A stretch of 20,451 nt of DNA, from NCBI GenBank assembly GCA_035633755.1, contig DASQEH010000153.1:1-20451 (forward strand). Direction: 5' to 3'. Under the pieces are notes generated by a model that saw only the letters and a program-made list of their open reading frames with translations, was not told the origin of the DNA and ran no database searches. The DNA comes from DASQEH01 sp035633755. Its GTDB lineage: Bacteria; Actinomycetota; Actinomycetes; Propionibacteriales; Nocardioidaceae. The stretch's first letter is position 1. Each line of letters opens with the position of its first letter. Position numbers and translations under genes: made by a program. This document shows, one piece after another, positions 1-8,002 of the stretch.

Positions 1-2418
1 CTAGAGGAGCTCGACGACATCGGGGGTATCGAGAACGCGCTCGTGCCCTACTGCGCGAACAGGCCCGGTGAGGCGTACTGCAGCCTCCAGCCGCGCATCT
101 CGGCTGGAGGGCCCAAGGAAGAGGTGAATGGCTCCTGGCTCCACGACGCGCTCGAGATCAGGACCAGTGAAAGAAACCCGGTCGGTATGCAGGGAGAACG
201 TGACGCGGGCGGCCTCGCCAGGGTCGAGGTCGACACGGCTGAAGCCGACGAGCTGACGGGTCGGACGGGCAACGCTGGCGATGGGATCGCTGAGATACAG
301 CTGAACCACCTCGGCGCCACGGCGGCCGCCGGTGTTCGTCACGGTGCAGCTGACGTCGATCCGGCCGTCGGTACGACACTCGGCGACCGCACCACGGGGG
401 GACTCGACCGAGCTTCCATCGGACCCCGCAACCGCACACCGCAGATCCTGGTAGCTGAACTCGGTGTAGGAAAGCCCGTGGCCGAAGGGAAAGCAGGGAC
501 TCGGGTCGGTGGCGCTCGCCCCGTTGAGGTGGCCCAGCGGCGGGCTGAGGTACGTCCCGGGTTGACCGCCGGCCCGAGACGGGATCTGGACAGGTAGCCG
601 GCCTGCGGGGTTTACCCGGCCGCTGAGCACGCCAGCCACGGCACCGGCCCCCTCCTCGCCAGGGAAGAACGCCTGCACCACGGCTGCGAGGCGGTCCACG
701 AAGGCACCGAGCGCATAGGGCCGACCGGTCAGGAGGACGAGAACGACGGGGACGTCGCTGGCGATGAGCGCTTCGAGGAGGTCCGCCTGGACGCCGGGGA
801 GGGTGAGGTCTTCCGCATCGCATCCCTCCCCCGACGTACCGCCACCGAACAGGCCCGAAACGTCCCCGAGCACGGCGATACATACGTCGGCGTCACTCGC
901 GACGGCAACAGCGGGTGCGATGCCCGAGCGGTCATGATCCTGCACCGCACAGCCAGGCGCATAGCTGATGACGGATCCGGGGAACTCATGGCGCAGGCCA
1001 GCCAGCAAGGTCGGGACCTCCACACCGACCGGGACGTCCGGGTGCCGGATGCCGACGTGGTTGGGGAACGCGTAACAACCCATCAGCGACAGCACCTCGT
1101 CGGCGCACGGTCCGACGACGGCCAGGCGCCGTACGTCGGTGAGCGGGAGCACCGCGCTGGGGTTGCTGAGCAGAACCACGGACTCTTCGGCCAGCACGCG
1201 GGCCAGCGCGCGCATGGGAGGCGGGTCAAGGTCGACTGGTTCGTCGCTGCGCAGTGCCTGCGGTGCACTGTCCCAGTCGGCGTCCAGGAGCCCGAGCTCC
1301 CCCTTCTGCGTCAGAACGCGTTCCACCGCGCGGTCGACCACTCCCGCGTCGACGCTGCCGTCTCGCACACGATCCAGGAGCGGTGGCCCGTAGCAGCGCA
1401 CTGTGGGGAGCTCCACGTCAACGCCGGCCGCCAGTGCAGCGCCAGCCGCCTCGCCGGGCGAGCCGGCAACACCGTGGGCGGTCTCCAGGAACGAGACACC
1501 GTAGTAGTCAGACACGACGACTCCGCTGAAGCCCCACGCGTCGCGCAGCAGCGCCGTCAGTAGCTCGGCGTCCGCCGCGGGCGGCACCCCGTCCACGGCG
1601 GCGTACGAGTGCATGACTGAGCGCGCTCCCCCGTCGCGCAGGGCCATCTCGAACGGCGGCAGGACCACGTCGCGGAGCTCACGCGGACCAAGGCTCACCG
1701 GCGCATGGTTGCGGCCGCTGCGCGACGCCGAGTAGCCGGCGAAGTGCTTGAGGGTGGCAACGATGCCGGCGCTCTCCAGCCCCGAGGTGTACGCCGTCCC
1801 CAGCACCGACACCAGGTACGGGTCTTCGCTGATGGTCTCCTCGGTCCGGCCCCAGCGGTAGTCCATGGTGACGTCCATGACGGGTGAAAGGCCCTGGTGC
1901 ACACCCAGGGCACGCATCGATTCGCCTATCCTCGCGGCCATCTCCCGCACCTTCTCGGGGTCGAAGGAGGCTCCCCATGCCAGTGACGTCGGGAACACCG
2001 TCGCCTGCCATGCCGTGAAACCGGTCAGACACTCCTCGTGGGCGATGGCAGGAATTCCGAGGCGCGAATTCTCGACCAGCGCCCGTTGAGTCCTGGCCAG
2101 TACTTCAGCGCCGGTACGCGGGTCGATCGGAGCGGTCCCGAAGACCCGGGTCAACTGACCCAACCCTGGCGCGGTGAGCTCCTCCCACGGGGGCAGCGGC
2201 TCGGAGAACTCGTGCTGCGACGGAGCGACGGCTCCGTCCTCACTCACGCCGACCCAGACGCCCACCAGCTGCGCAAGCTTCTCCTCCATCGTCATGGCAG
2301 CCAGCAGCGAAGCGATTCGCTCGGGCAGGGGGCGCGCGGGATCGGCCCAAGGGCGCTCGACCACGGCATCCCCGGCGGACTCTTCGCCAGGTGTCGCAAC
2401 TGGTGGCTGACCGGACAT
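1..2418 (-). CDS. Glycoside hydrolase family 3 protein (beta-glucosidase / beta-xylosidase type), cytoplasmic
   Basis: A full-length 805-residue GH3 enzyme that should release terminal beta-linked sugars from oligosaccharides or glycosides. The N-terminal barrel carries KHFAGY (224-229) and GVVVSDYYG (299-307), where D304 is the expected nucleophile. The alpha/beta sandwich follows (about 410-610) with SGEGCDAEDLTLPG (529-542), where E531 is the acid/base candidate, and FPGEEG (585-590). A C-terminal fibronectin-III-like domain starts at PFGHGLSYTEF (644-654). There is no signal peptide or membrane segment, so it should act on imported sugars. The ATG is preceded by GAGGGG, which overlaps the stop codon of the upstream aldo/keto reductase; the gap is 9 bases, so the two are cotranscribed. 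The stop codon is at bases 1-3, so the gene is complete. Substrate cannot be read from the sequence: GH3 members of this BglX-like layout split between glucosidases, xylosidases and others. Confidence 0.93.
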   Translation of the reverse strand: MSGQPPVATPGEESAGDAVVERPWADPARPLPERIASLLAAMTMEEKLAQLVGVWVGVSEDGAVAPSQHEFSEPLPPWEELTAPGLGQLTRVFGTAPIDPRTGAEVLARTQRALVENSRLGIPAIAHEECLTGFTAWQATVFPTSLAWGASFDPEKVREMAARIGESMRALGVHQGLSPVMDVTMDYRWGRTEETISEDPYLVSVLGTAYTSGLESAGIVATLKHFAGYSASRSGRNHAPVSLGPRELRDVVLPPFEMALRDGGARSVMHSYAAVDGVPPAADAELLTALLRDAWGFSGVVVSDYYGVSFLETAHGVAGSPGEAAGAALAAGVDVELPTVRCYGPPLLDRVRDGSVDAGVVDRAVERVLTQKGELGLLDADWDSAPQALRSDEPVDLDPPPMRALARVLAEESVVLLSNPSAVLPLTDVRRLAVVGPCADEVLSLMGCYAFPNHVGIRHPDVPVGVEVPTLLAGLRHEFPGSVISYAPGCAVQDHDRSGIAPAVAVASDADVCIAVLGDVSGLFGGGTSGEGCDAEDLTLPGVQADLLEALIASDVPVVLVLLTGRPYALGAFVDRLAAVVQAFFPGEEGAGAVAGVLSGRVNPAGRLPVQIPSRAGGQPGTYLSPPLGHLNGASATDPSPCFPFGHGLSYTEFSYQDLRCAVAGSDGSSVESPRGAVAECRTDGRIDVSCTVTNTGGRRGAEVVQLYLSDPIASVARPTRQLVGFSRVDLDPGEAARVTFSLHTDRVSFTGPDLERVVEPGAIHLFLGPSSRDARLEAAVRLTGPVRAVGHERVLDTPDVVELL

Positions 2419-2427
2419 GCTTACCCC

Positions 2428-3393
2428 TCAGCGGTAGAAGTTTCGCTCCCAACGGTGGCGAGCCAACGCCTCCCGCTGCTCGGCAGCGAGCGGTTGACCG
2501 TCGCTGACGGCGGCGTTTCGCTCAACGTTGCGCACAGTACGCATGCCGGGAATGACGGTGGAGACCTGCGGAGCCGCCAGCACGTATCGCAGCGCCAGCG
2601 CAGGGAGCTCGTCGCGCTCGATACCGACGTCGGTGATCAGCGCGTCCACATGCTCCTCGACCTGCTGCTTGCGGTCGCCGCCGAAGTAGTTGTTGCGCCA
2701 GTCGCCCTCGGGGAACTCGGTGTCAGCGGTGATCCGCCCGGTCAAACCGCCCTCGTCCAACGCGACGCGAACGATCACGCCCACGCCGTGCTCCTGACAC
2801 GCGGGCAGCAACGCCTCCTCCGGCTGCTGGTGGAAGATGTTGTAGATGACCTGGACCGAGTCGACGACTCCCGTACGAATCAGCTCCAGCGCGTTCTCCG
2901 GCTCGTAGTCGTTGATCGAGATGCCGAAGGCCCCGATCAGCCCCTCGCTCTTCAAGGCGTCGACCGTCTCCAACCAGTCGCCGCGGCCGACCCACTCGTC
3001 GCTCCATACGTGGAACTGCACCACGTCGAACGACTCCAGGCCCGACGCACGAAGACTGGTCTGCAGGCTCTCCCTGATGTGGTCGCCCGGGAAGGTCTCC
3101 ATCGGGTCGACTCCGCTCGGGGCCGGCCACTTGCCGTTCTTGGGCGGCACCTTGGTTGCCACCACCAGGTTCTCGCGGGGGTGGTCACGGACCACCTGTC
3201 CTACGATCCGCTCGCTCTCGCCGTACCCACGAGCGGTGTCGATGAAGGTGACGCCCAGTTCGATGGCTCGGTGCAGAGCACGAACTGATTCGTCCTCGTC
3301 CGCACCGATCCACGCCGATCCCCCGATCCCCCACGCGCCGTAGCCGATCTCCGAGATGTTCAAGCCGGTCTTGCCGAGCTGCCGGTACTCCAC
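2428..3393 (-). CDS. Aldo/keto reductase
   Basis: An NADPH-dependent aldo/keto reductase of 321 residues, in the branch resembling general stress protein 69 and sugar or aldehyde reductases. The family tetrad is visible: D52 and Y57 in FIDTARGYGES, K81 in VVATKVPP, and H128 in VVQFHVWSD. The open frame extends 38 codons further upstream, but that stretch (rich in W, R and P) is unlike the family. A GTG at 3393 with GGAGGG four bases before it gives the normal start VEYRQLGKTGLN. It is the first gene of a two-gene unit with the GH3 enzyme, so a role in processing the released sugar or aglycone is plausible but inferred. The upstream 200 bases are shared with the divergent beta-propeller gene. 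Confidence 0.92.
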   Translation of the reverse strand: MEYRQLGKTGLNISEIGYGAWGIGGSAWIGADEDESVRALHRAIELGVTFIDTARGYGESERIVGQVVRDHPRENLVVATKVPPKNGKWPAPSGVDPMETFPGDHIRESLQTSLRASGLESFDVVQFHVWSDEWVGRGDWLETVDALKSEGLIGAFGISINDYEPENALELIRTGVVDSVQVIYNIFHQQPEEALLPACQEHGVGVIVRVALDEGGLTGRITADTEFPEGDWRNNYFGGDRKQQVEEHVDALITDVGIERDELPALALRYVLAAPQVSTVIPGMRTVRNVERNAAVSDGQPLAAEQREALARHRWERNFYR

Positions 3394-3397
3394 GGTG

Positions 3398-3403
3398 CCC
3401 TCC
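3398..3403 (-). promoter_or_regulatory. Ribosome binding site deciding the aldo/keto reductase start
   Basis: GGAGGG, followed by CACC and then the GTG at 3393. This favours the short 321-residue protein over the longer open frame that begins at 3507. Confidence 0.75.
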
Positions 3404-3581
3404 AGACGTCTCCGCGGCCGCTGATCGCCACGCCATATCCAACAATGGCTGGCCGCCCATCTGCCAAGCCATACCCAATCCGGTGGCCTCGACACCGGCC
3501 GTGCCACGTGGGGCTGGTGAAGCGGACCATTCCGCCACGTCGTCAGCCGAACGTCCGTGGCGAGGAATTGTCAACTGATCT

Positions 3582-3587
3582 TATAGA
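3582..3587 (+). promoter_or_regulatory. Probable -10 box (TATAGA) of the beta-propeller gene; leaderless start
   Basis: TATAGA ends eight bases before the ATG at 3596, so a transcript starting six to eight bases downstream would begin at or next to the start codon. There is no purine-rich ribosome site before this ATG. Leaderless transcripts are common in actinobacteria. I see no convincing -35 at the right distance. The overlapping bottom strand has a perfect TTGACA at 3574-3569, but without a good matching -10. The rest of 3394-3595 contains no gene. Confidence 0.45.
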
Positions 3588-3595
3588 CTTTCATC

Positions 3596-4483
3596 ATGAC
3601 TACTACCCAGCTGGCGCCTCTCTTCGACGAGTCGGAGGTCGTGCTGCCACCTCCGGCAGAGGGACCCGGCAACTGGTCGGGCGCGTCGTCCGTCGTTCTC
3701 GTCGACAACGTGTTCTGGCTCGCGTACCGGGTGAGACGGCCACTGACCGCAGGGCGCGGCGTCGCCACGGTCGTGGCTCGGTCAGACAACGGCCGCGACT
3801 TCACAACGGTGGCCGAGCTGCCTCGGGAGAGGTTCGGAGCTGAGTCCTTCGAGCGACCCGCCCTGCTGGCCAAGCCCGATGGCGGCTGGCGGATCTACCT
3901 CAGCTGCGCCACACCGCAGACGAAGCACTGGTGGGTCGAAGCGGTCGACGCGCCTACGCCGGCGGAGCTTCCCGACGGAACCCGCCGCATCGTCCTGCCG
4001 GGCGACGACCAGCAGGCGTTCAAAGATCCCGTCGTCACGGTCAACACCGCCGGCTGGAAGATGTGGGTCTGTCGGCATCCCCTCGATGAGCCGGGGGCCG
4101 AAGATCGAATGACTACCTGGTTCGCGACGAGCCCTGACGGGCTGGAGTGGCGGCTCGAGCGCGAGGTGCTCACCGCCCGACCCGGCTACTGGGACGCCCG
4201 AGGAGCACGAGTCACCGCCATCTTGGCGGAGAACCCCTTGCGCGTGCTGTACGACGGACGCGCAACAGCCGAGCAGAACTGGTTCGAGACGACGGGGATG
4301 GCGGTTGACGTCGACGGCAGGCTGCAGTCGATCAGCGACCAGCCAGTGGCCAGCTCACCCTTCGGCGACGGCGCGCTGCGCTACGCCAACGCCGTCGCGT
4401 TGCCAGGTGGCGGCACTCGCTACTACTTCGAGGCGTCACGCGCCGACGGGTCGCACGACCTGCGAACGGTCCTCGTGCCCTGA
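3596..4483 (+). CDS. Beta-propeller protein, probably glycosidase-like (GH43/GH32/GH130-type fold)
   Basis: A 295-residue soluble protein without signal peptide. It shows repeated blades rich in W, Y and G with sugar-hydrolase-like turns: NWSGASSVVLVDNVFWLAY (26-44), ESFERPALL, AFKDPVVTV, WDARGARVTAIL and DGRATAEQNWFETTG. Acidic residues at the starts of blades (E in SFERP, D in FKDP, D in WDARG) are candidates for catalysis, but I cannot assign them. The layout recalls five-bladed propeller glycosidases and phosphorylases; no specific family can be named. It diverges from the aldo/keto reductase-GH3 pair and may belong to the same sugar-use group. Its TGA directly abuts the stop codon of the convergent sulfotransferase, with no base between. 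Confidence 0.7.
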   Translation: MTTTQLAPLFDESEVVLPPPAEGPGNWSGASSVVLVDNVFWLAYRVRRPLTAGRGVATVVARSDNGRDFTTVAELPRERFGAESFERPALLAKPDGGWRIYLSCATPQTKHWWVEAVDAPTPAELPDGTRRIVLPGDDQQAFKDPVVTVNTAGWKMWVCRHPLDEPGAEDRMTTWFATSPDGLEWRLEREVLTARPGYWDARGARVTAILAENPLRVLYDGRATAEQNWFETTGMAVDVDGRLQSISDQPVASSPFGDGALRYANAVALPGGGTRYYFEASRADGSHDLRTVLVP

Positions 4484-5485
4484 TTACGACACCGCCTGGG
4501 CGGTGTCTCGGCCGGCTACCCGGGCTGCGTAGCCGCCAGCACCGACCTCCGACAACCAGTCCGCGAACGACTGGCCGGTCTGCTCCTCGAGAAGGGCTAT
4601 GTCGTCACGGAAGTAGTCAATGAGCTGGTGCCGTTGTGCCGGGGTCAAGCGGGGCCGGTAGTCGTCGCTCCTGCGGTGCAGCCTCGACAAGATCGGCTGG
4701 GACGCGCGGCGCCAGACATCAGGGGGGAAGGCTGCACCGACCCATGCCCCCGCCCGCAGCAATCGACCGTACTGACGGGTCCGGCGACTGTCGGCGACGT
4801 ACGGCCGGGTGTTGCCTTTCGGAATACTGCGCACATGCCCCTCGGCGACCCCGAGGAATCGGCAGACGCGGTCAGTCGTCGCCTCAGGATCGTCCACCAT
4901 CTCCCGGTAGCGCAAGACCATGATCTGGTCATCGGCGAAGTGCTCACGCAGGTGCTTGAGCTGCTGGCCGTACAGGCCCAGCTCGACGTACCGCCAGAAC
5001 GGCGCCCACCCAGCGTCAACCCTCGTGCGCTCGCGCTCGCACGCCGTCGCTACATCGCCGACCGGTTCCAACCCGTCCACCCACAGATGCATCCAGTTGG
5101 AGTAGGCGCGGTCGACCGGATCCCTCAGCACGGCGATGAGCTTGACCTGCGGAATGGAGGCCGCGATGCGGCGGTGCGCCTGCTTGTCGAACAGATAGAA
5201 AGGCGTGCTCTCCCCGCAGAGGATGTCGGCGGGCACGTCGGCGAACAGCCGAGCGTAGTCCTGGCGTCGCCAGATCCACTCGCGTCGGCTGTGGGCGTCC
5301 CCGGGACCGACGTACAGCGGTGGCGGAGCATCGCCGCACATGAAGTACTTGGGTTCCTTCGGCATACTCAGGGCGAGACCCGGGTGTTGCATCAAAGCAG
5401 CGTGCAACGCGGTCGTCCCGGCTTTGGGTGCTCCGATGATGAGGAAGTCGGGAAGCCGCTCGGGTGATGCATCCGGAACTGACAT
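4484..5485 (-). CDS. PAPS-dependent sulfotransferase
   Basis: Transfers a sulfuryl group from 3'-phosphoadenosine-5'-phosphosulfate (PAPS) to an acceptor hydroxyl or amine. The 333-residue protein has the 5'-phosphosulfate loop IIGAPKAGTTAL (16-27) and the 3'-phosphate site VLRDPVDRAYSNW (119-131, with R121 and S129). These are arranged as in the heparan/carbohydrate sulfotransferase-like domain, and further motifs such as PKEPKYF (42-48) are typical. No signal peptide or membrane anchor is seen, so it should act in the cytosol. The acceptor is unknown; a glycan or lipid is likely because a sulfosugar operon lies 7 kb away, but that link is inferred. The ATG has a modest AGGA site. The gene is divergent from chrA, with only about 64 bases between them. 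Confidence 0.88.
   Translation of the reverse strand: MSVPDASPERLPDFLIIGAPKAGTTALHAALMQHPGLALSMPKEPKYFMCGDAPPPLYVGPGDAHSRREWIWRRQDYARLFADVPADILCGESTPFYLFDKQAHRRIAASIPQVKLIAVLRDPVDRAYSNWMHLWVDGLEPVGDVATACERERTRVDAGWAPFWRYVELGLYGQQLKHLREHFADDQIMVLRYREMVDDPEATTDRVCRFLGVAEGHVRSIPKGNTRPYVADSRRTRQYGRLLRAGAWVGAAFPPDVWRRASQPILSRLHRRSDDYRPRLTPAQRHQLIDYFRDDIALLEEQTGQSFADWLSEVGAGGYAARVAGRDTAQAVS
4488..4507. terminator. Hairpin at the convergent ends of the beta-propeller and sulfotransferase genes
   Basis: GACACCGC-CTGG-GCGGTGTC, a perfect 8-bp stem with a 4-base loop. It begins five bases after the beta-propeller stop codon and lies inside the last codons of the sulfotransferase. No T-run follows, as is common for actinobacterial terminators. 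It could stop transcripts from either side. Confidence 0.55.
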
Positions 5486-5495
5486 GACGCCGTCC

Positions 5496-5526
5496 TAAAG
5501 TAAGTCTACTGAGTAACATCACTTTA
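5496..5526. promoter_or_regulatory. AT-richer intergenic segment with a TAAAGT...ACTTTA dyad, between sulfotransferase and chrA
   Basis: TAAAGT (5496-5501) and ACTTTA (5521-5526) form a 6-bp inverted pair separated by 19 bases, in an AT-rich island of an otherwise GC-rich window. It lies in the shared upstream region of two divergent genes, where promoters and a regulator site are expected. The arms are short, so this is only a candidate operator. Confidence 0.25.
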
Positions 5527-5527
5527 C

Positions 5528-5533
5528 AGGAGG
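5528..5533 (+). promoter_or_regulatory. Strong Shine-Dalgarno (AGGAGG) before chrA
   Basis: AGGAGG lies 16 bases before the TTG at 5550, which is too far. It is four bases before an in-frame ATC at 5538, the ideal distance. The start codon of chrA is therefore uncertain. Confidence 0.6.
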
Positions 5534-5549
5534 AGCCATCCGCCCGCGC

Positions 5550-6932
5550 TTGCCACCACCCTCGCGTTCCACCGGCCGCGACGACGTCGTGCCGTTTCGC
5601 GATGCCGTGCGTACCTGGTTCGCCATCTCGCTCCAGACGTTCGGCGGGCCGGCCGGACAGATCGCGGTCATGCAGCGAACGCTCGTCGACGAGAAGCGCT
5701 GGATCGGCCAGCGGCGCTTCCTCCACGCCCTCAGCTACTGCACGCTGCTACCGGGGCCAGAGGCCCAGCAGTTGGCGATCTATGTGGGCTGGCTGCTCAA
5801 CGGCGTCCGCGGAGGTCTGGTCGCTGGCATCCTGTTCGTCCTGCCCGGTGTCGTCTCGTTGCTCGCGCTGTCAGCGCTGTACGTCAGCTCCGGGGACTCC
5901 ACCGTCGTCACCGCGCTGTTCGCGGGACTCGGCGCCGCTGTGCTCGCGATCGTCGTCCAAGCCGTGATCCGTGTCGGAGGGCGAGCACTCGGTCATCCGG
6001 CGCTGGTGGGCCTGGCCGTCGCGGCATTCCTGGCCCTGTGGGTACTCGGCATCGCGTTTCCCTATGTGATCGCTGTCGCTGCGGCTGTGGGATGGGCTCT
6101 GGGCAGGTGGGCCCCCCACACCATGCGGGCCACGACGCACTCGGGCTCGGCGGCCGAGGCGGCACCCCCGCTGATTCCCGATGACGCGCTGCACCGGGAG
6201 CGGCCGAGCCGGGCCCACGCGGCCAAGGTGCTCACCGTGGGGCTGCTCGCCTGGGGAATCCCGGTAGGGCTGGTCCTGGCGACCACCGGCGTGCACAGCG
6301 TCTTCAGCGAGCAGAGCCTCTTCTTCTCGGGCGCGGCGCTGGTGACGTTCGGTGGTGCTTACGCCGTCCTCGCCTACGTGGCCCAGCAGGCCGTCGAGGT
6401 CTACGGCTGGCTTGCCCCAGGTGAGATGGTCCGCGGCCTGGCACTGGCCGAGACCACGCCAGGACCCCTCGTCATGGTGGTGCAATTCGTGGCCTTCGTA
6501 GGCGCCTACCGCGATCCGGGCTCGCTGGACCCCTGGCTGGCCGCGACCCTCGCCGCGCTGCTCACGACCTGGGTGACATTCGTGCCCTGTTTCGTGTTCA
6601 TCTTCCTCGGCGCCCCGTACGTCGAGCGTCTTCGAGGCAACGCCGGCCTCGCGGCTGCCCTCACCGGCATCACGGCCGCGGTCGTCGGCGTCATCGCCAA
6701 CCTCGCCATCTACTTCGCGGTGCACACGCTGTTCGGGAGCACCACGACGGCCACCTGGGGTCCGGCACAGCTCACCCTCCCGGAGCTCGCGACGGTTCGT
6801 CCTGCGCAGCTCACCATCGCCGTCCTTGCCGCAGGCATGGTCTTCGGCCTGCGCTGGTCGGTGTTACGCACCCTCGGCGTGTGCGCGCTCTTGGGCCTCG
6901 TCTTCGCGGCGACACCCCTCTCGCTTGCCTGA
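5550..6932 (+). CDS. chrA: Chromate efflux transporter, ChrA family (two CHR domains)
   Basis: An integral membrane protein of about 460 residues from the long-chain CHR family, which exports chromate using the proton gradient. Two homologous halves are visible. The N half has FGGPAGQIAVMQ, LLPGPEAQQLAIYVGW and ILFVLPGVVSLLAL. The C half has FGGAYAVLAYVAQQ, LAETTPGPLVMVVQF and FIFLGAPYVERL. Each half is followed by several hydrophobic helices, with a charged cytoplasmic linker around 195-225. The start is unclear: TTG at 5550 is the first conventional start, an internal GTG lies at 5589, and an ATC at 5538 sits at the right distance from AGGAGG. It shares a short upstream region with the sulfotransferase gene and is convergent with the Gfo/Idh gene. 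Family members can also be uncharacterised anion carriers, so chromate as the true substrate is inferred. Confidence 0.9.
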   Translation: MPPPSRSTGRDDVVPFRDAVRTWFAISLQTFGGPAGQIAVMQRTLVDEKRWIGQRRFLHALSYCTLLPGPEAQQLAIYVGWLLNGVRGGLVAGILFVLPGVVSLLALSALYVSSGDSTVVTALFAGLGAAVLAIVVQAVIRVGGRALGHPALVGLAVAAFLALWVLGIAFPYVIAVAAAVGWALGRWAPHTMRATTHSGSAAEAAPPLIPDDALHRERPSRAHAAKVLTVGLLAWGIPVGLVLATTGVHSVFSEQSLFFSGAALVTFGGAYAVLAYVAQQAVEVYGWLAPGEMVRGLALAETTPGPLVMVVQFVAFVGAYRDPGSLDPWLAATLAALLTTWVTFVPCFVFIFLGAPYVERLRGNAGLAAALTGITAAVVGVIANLAIYFAVHTLFGSTTTATWGPAQLTLPELATVRPAQLTIAVLAAGMVFGLRWSVLRTLGVCALLGLVFAATPLSLA

Positions 6933-6944
6933 GGGCGGCGCAGA

Positions 6945-6968
6945 GCGATCGTCGCCAGCGACGAGCGC
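6945..6968. terminator. Hairpin between convergent chrA and Gfo/Idh genes
   Basis: GCG-A-TCGTCG-CCAG-CGACGA-G-CGC: a six-base inner stem and a three-base outer stem separated by one A/G mismatch, with a 4-base loop. It lies in the 68-base gap between the two stop codons and could end transcription from both sides. No T-run is present. Confidence 0.5.
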
Positions 6969-7000
6969 CTCCACGAGCTCCTGGCCGACTGATCGCGGGC

Positions 7001-8002
7001 TCAGGGACGCATCTCCGCCATAGGAACGGCCCTGCGCTCCTGCCACGACGTGGTGCAGGCCTCGGCGATCCAACTGGCTTCCAGTGCGTCCGCGATGGTG
7101 CACGGGGATCGGCGGGCCCTCGCCACCACTTCGGTGAACGCCGCCAGCTCCGCGCGGAACGCGGAGCCGACACGATCCATGAAGAACGTGTGCGGCGTGC
7201 TCGCCGGGAAGGTTGCGCCGGGCTCGACAGATCTCAACGGCAACCGGTCCTCGAGCCCCACCGCGATGCTGTCACGGGAGCCGTGCACTTCCATCCTGAC
7301 GTCGTACCCCCGGGCGTTGTAGCGGCTGTTGGACACCACCACGAGGGTTCCGTCATCGAGAGTCAGCAGGCTGGCGGCCGAGTCGACGTCGCCGACCTCG
7401 GTGAAGACCGGGTCGCCGCGGTTGCTGCCGGTGGCGTACACCTCGACCACCTCGCGCCCGGTCACCCACCGGACCGCATCGAAGTCGTGAACGCTGCAGT
7501 CGCGAAAGATGCCTCCCGAGACCGCGACGTACGCTGCCGGCGGCGGCGCAGGGTCGAGCGTCGTGGACCGCACCGTGTGCAGCCATCCCAGCTCACCGCT
7601 CTCGACTGCGGCGCGGGCGGCGACGAATGCCGCGTCGAAGCGACGTGGGTAGCCGACCTGCACCTCGACGCCGGCGTCCTCCACCCGACGTGCCACCTCG
7701 GCGCCCTCGTTCCCGCGCTTGGCGATCGGCTTCTCGCAGAACACCGGAACCCCGGCTTCCACGGCCGCGACCAGCAGCTCGGGATGGCTGTCAGTGGCGG
7801 TGGCGACGACGACGCCGTCCACACCGCGGCCCAACATGTCCGCGAAGGTGTCGACAGCCTCGGCCCCGAGGGTGCCGGCGACCTGTGAGGCCAGGCCAGG
7901 CACCGCATCGGTGACGACGAGGGACTCGACCTGCGGGAGCTCCGAGAGCGTGCGGGCGTGGAAGGATCCGATCCTTCCCAGGCCAGCGAGTCCGATGCGC
8001 AT
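7001..8002 (-). CDS. Gfo/Idh/MocA oxidoreductase, inositol 2-dehydrogenase-like
   Basis: An NAD(P)-dependent sugar or cyclitol dehydrogenase of 333 residues. The Rossmann motif GLAGLGRIG is at 4-12. The catalytic triad of the inositol dehydrogenase branch is in place: K91 in CEKPIAKR, and D168 and H172 in GIFRDCSVHDFD, with the same D-x3-H spacing as in Bacillus IolG. GYPRRFD (117-123) is also typical. The likely reaction is oxidation of a ring hydroxyl of myo-inositol or a related sugar, but substrate cannot be proven. The ATG overlaps by one base (TGATG) the stop codon of an upstream short-chain dehydrogenase, of which only the C-terminus remains. GGAGG for this gene lies inside that remnant. 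The original operon promoter has probably been lost, so expression is uncertain. Confidence 0.88.
   Translation of the reverse strand: MRIGLAGLGRIGSFHARTLSELPQVESLVVTDAVPGLASQVAGTLGAEAVDTFADMLGRGVDGVVVATATDSHPELLVAAVEAGVPVFCEKPIAKRGNEGAEVARRVEDAGVEVQVGYPRRFDAAFVAARAAVESGELGWLHTVRSTTLDPAPPPAAYVAVSGGIFRDCSVHDFDAVRWVTGREVVEVYATGSNRGDPVFTEVGDVDSAASLLTLDDGTLVVVSNSRYNARGYDVRMEVHGSRDSIAVGLEDRLPLRSVEPGATFPASTPHTFFMDRVGSAFRAELAAFTEVVARARRSPCTIADALEASWIAEACTTSWQERRAVPMAEMRP

Noticed and set aside
2038..3288. Long open frame of 416 codons on the + strand
   Set aside because: Antisense to the aldo/keto reductase and part of GH3. The product is V, L, D and R-rich without any family motif, as expected of a shadow frame in GC-rich DNA. 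The same applies to 6881-7888 (+), 13025-14071 (+), 14964-15899 (+), 16521-17480 (+) and 5871-6725 (-).
3564..3573. GGAATTGTCA shared with 14092-14101 as a common operator
   Set aside because: Both copies lie between divergent genes, but a ten-base match is expected many times by chance in 20 kb, and flanking bases do not form a dyad.
7001..8002. NAD-dependent sulfoquinovosidase (Gfo/Idh/MocA-type glycosidase) instead of a dehydrogenase
   Set aside because: The K91-D168-H172 triad and its spacing match inositol dehydrogenases; nothing specific to the glycosidase branch could be recognised by eye.
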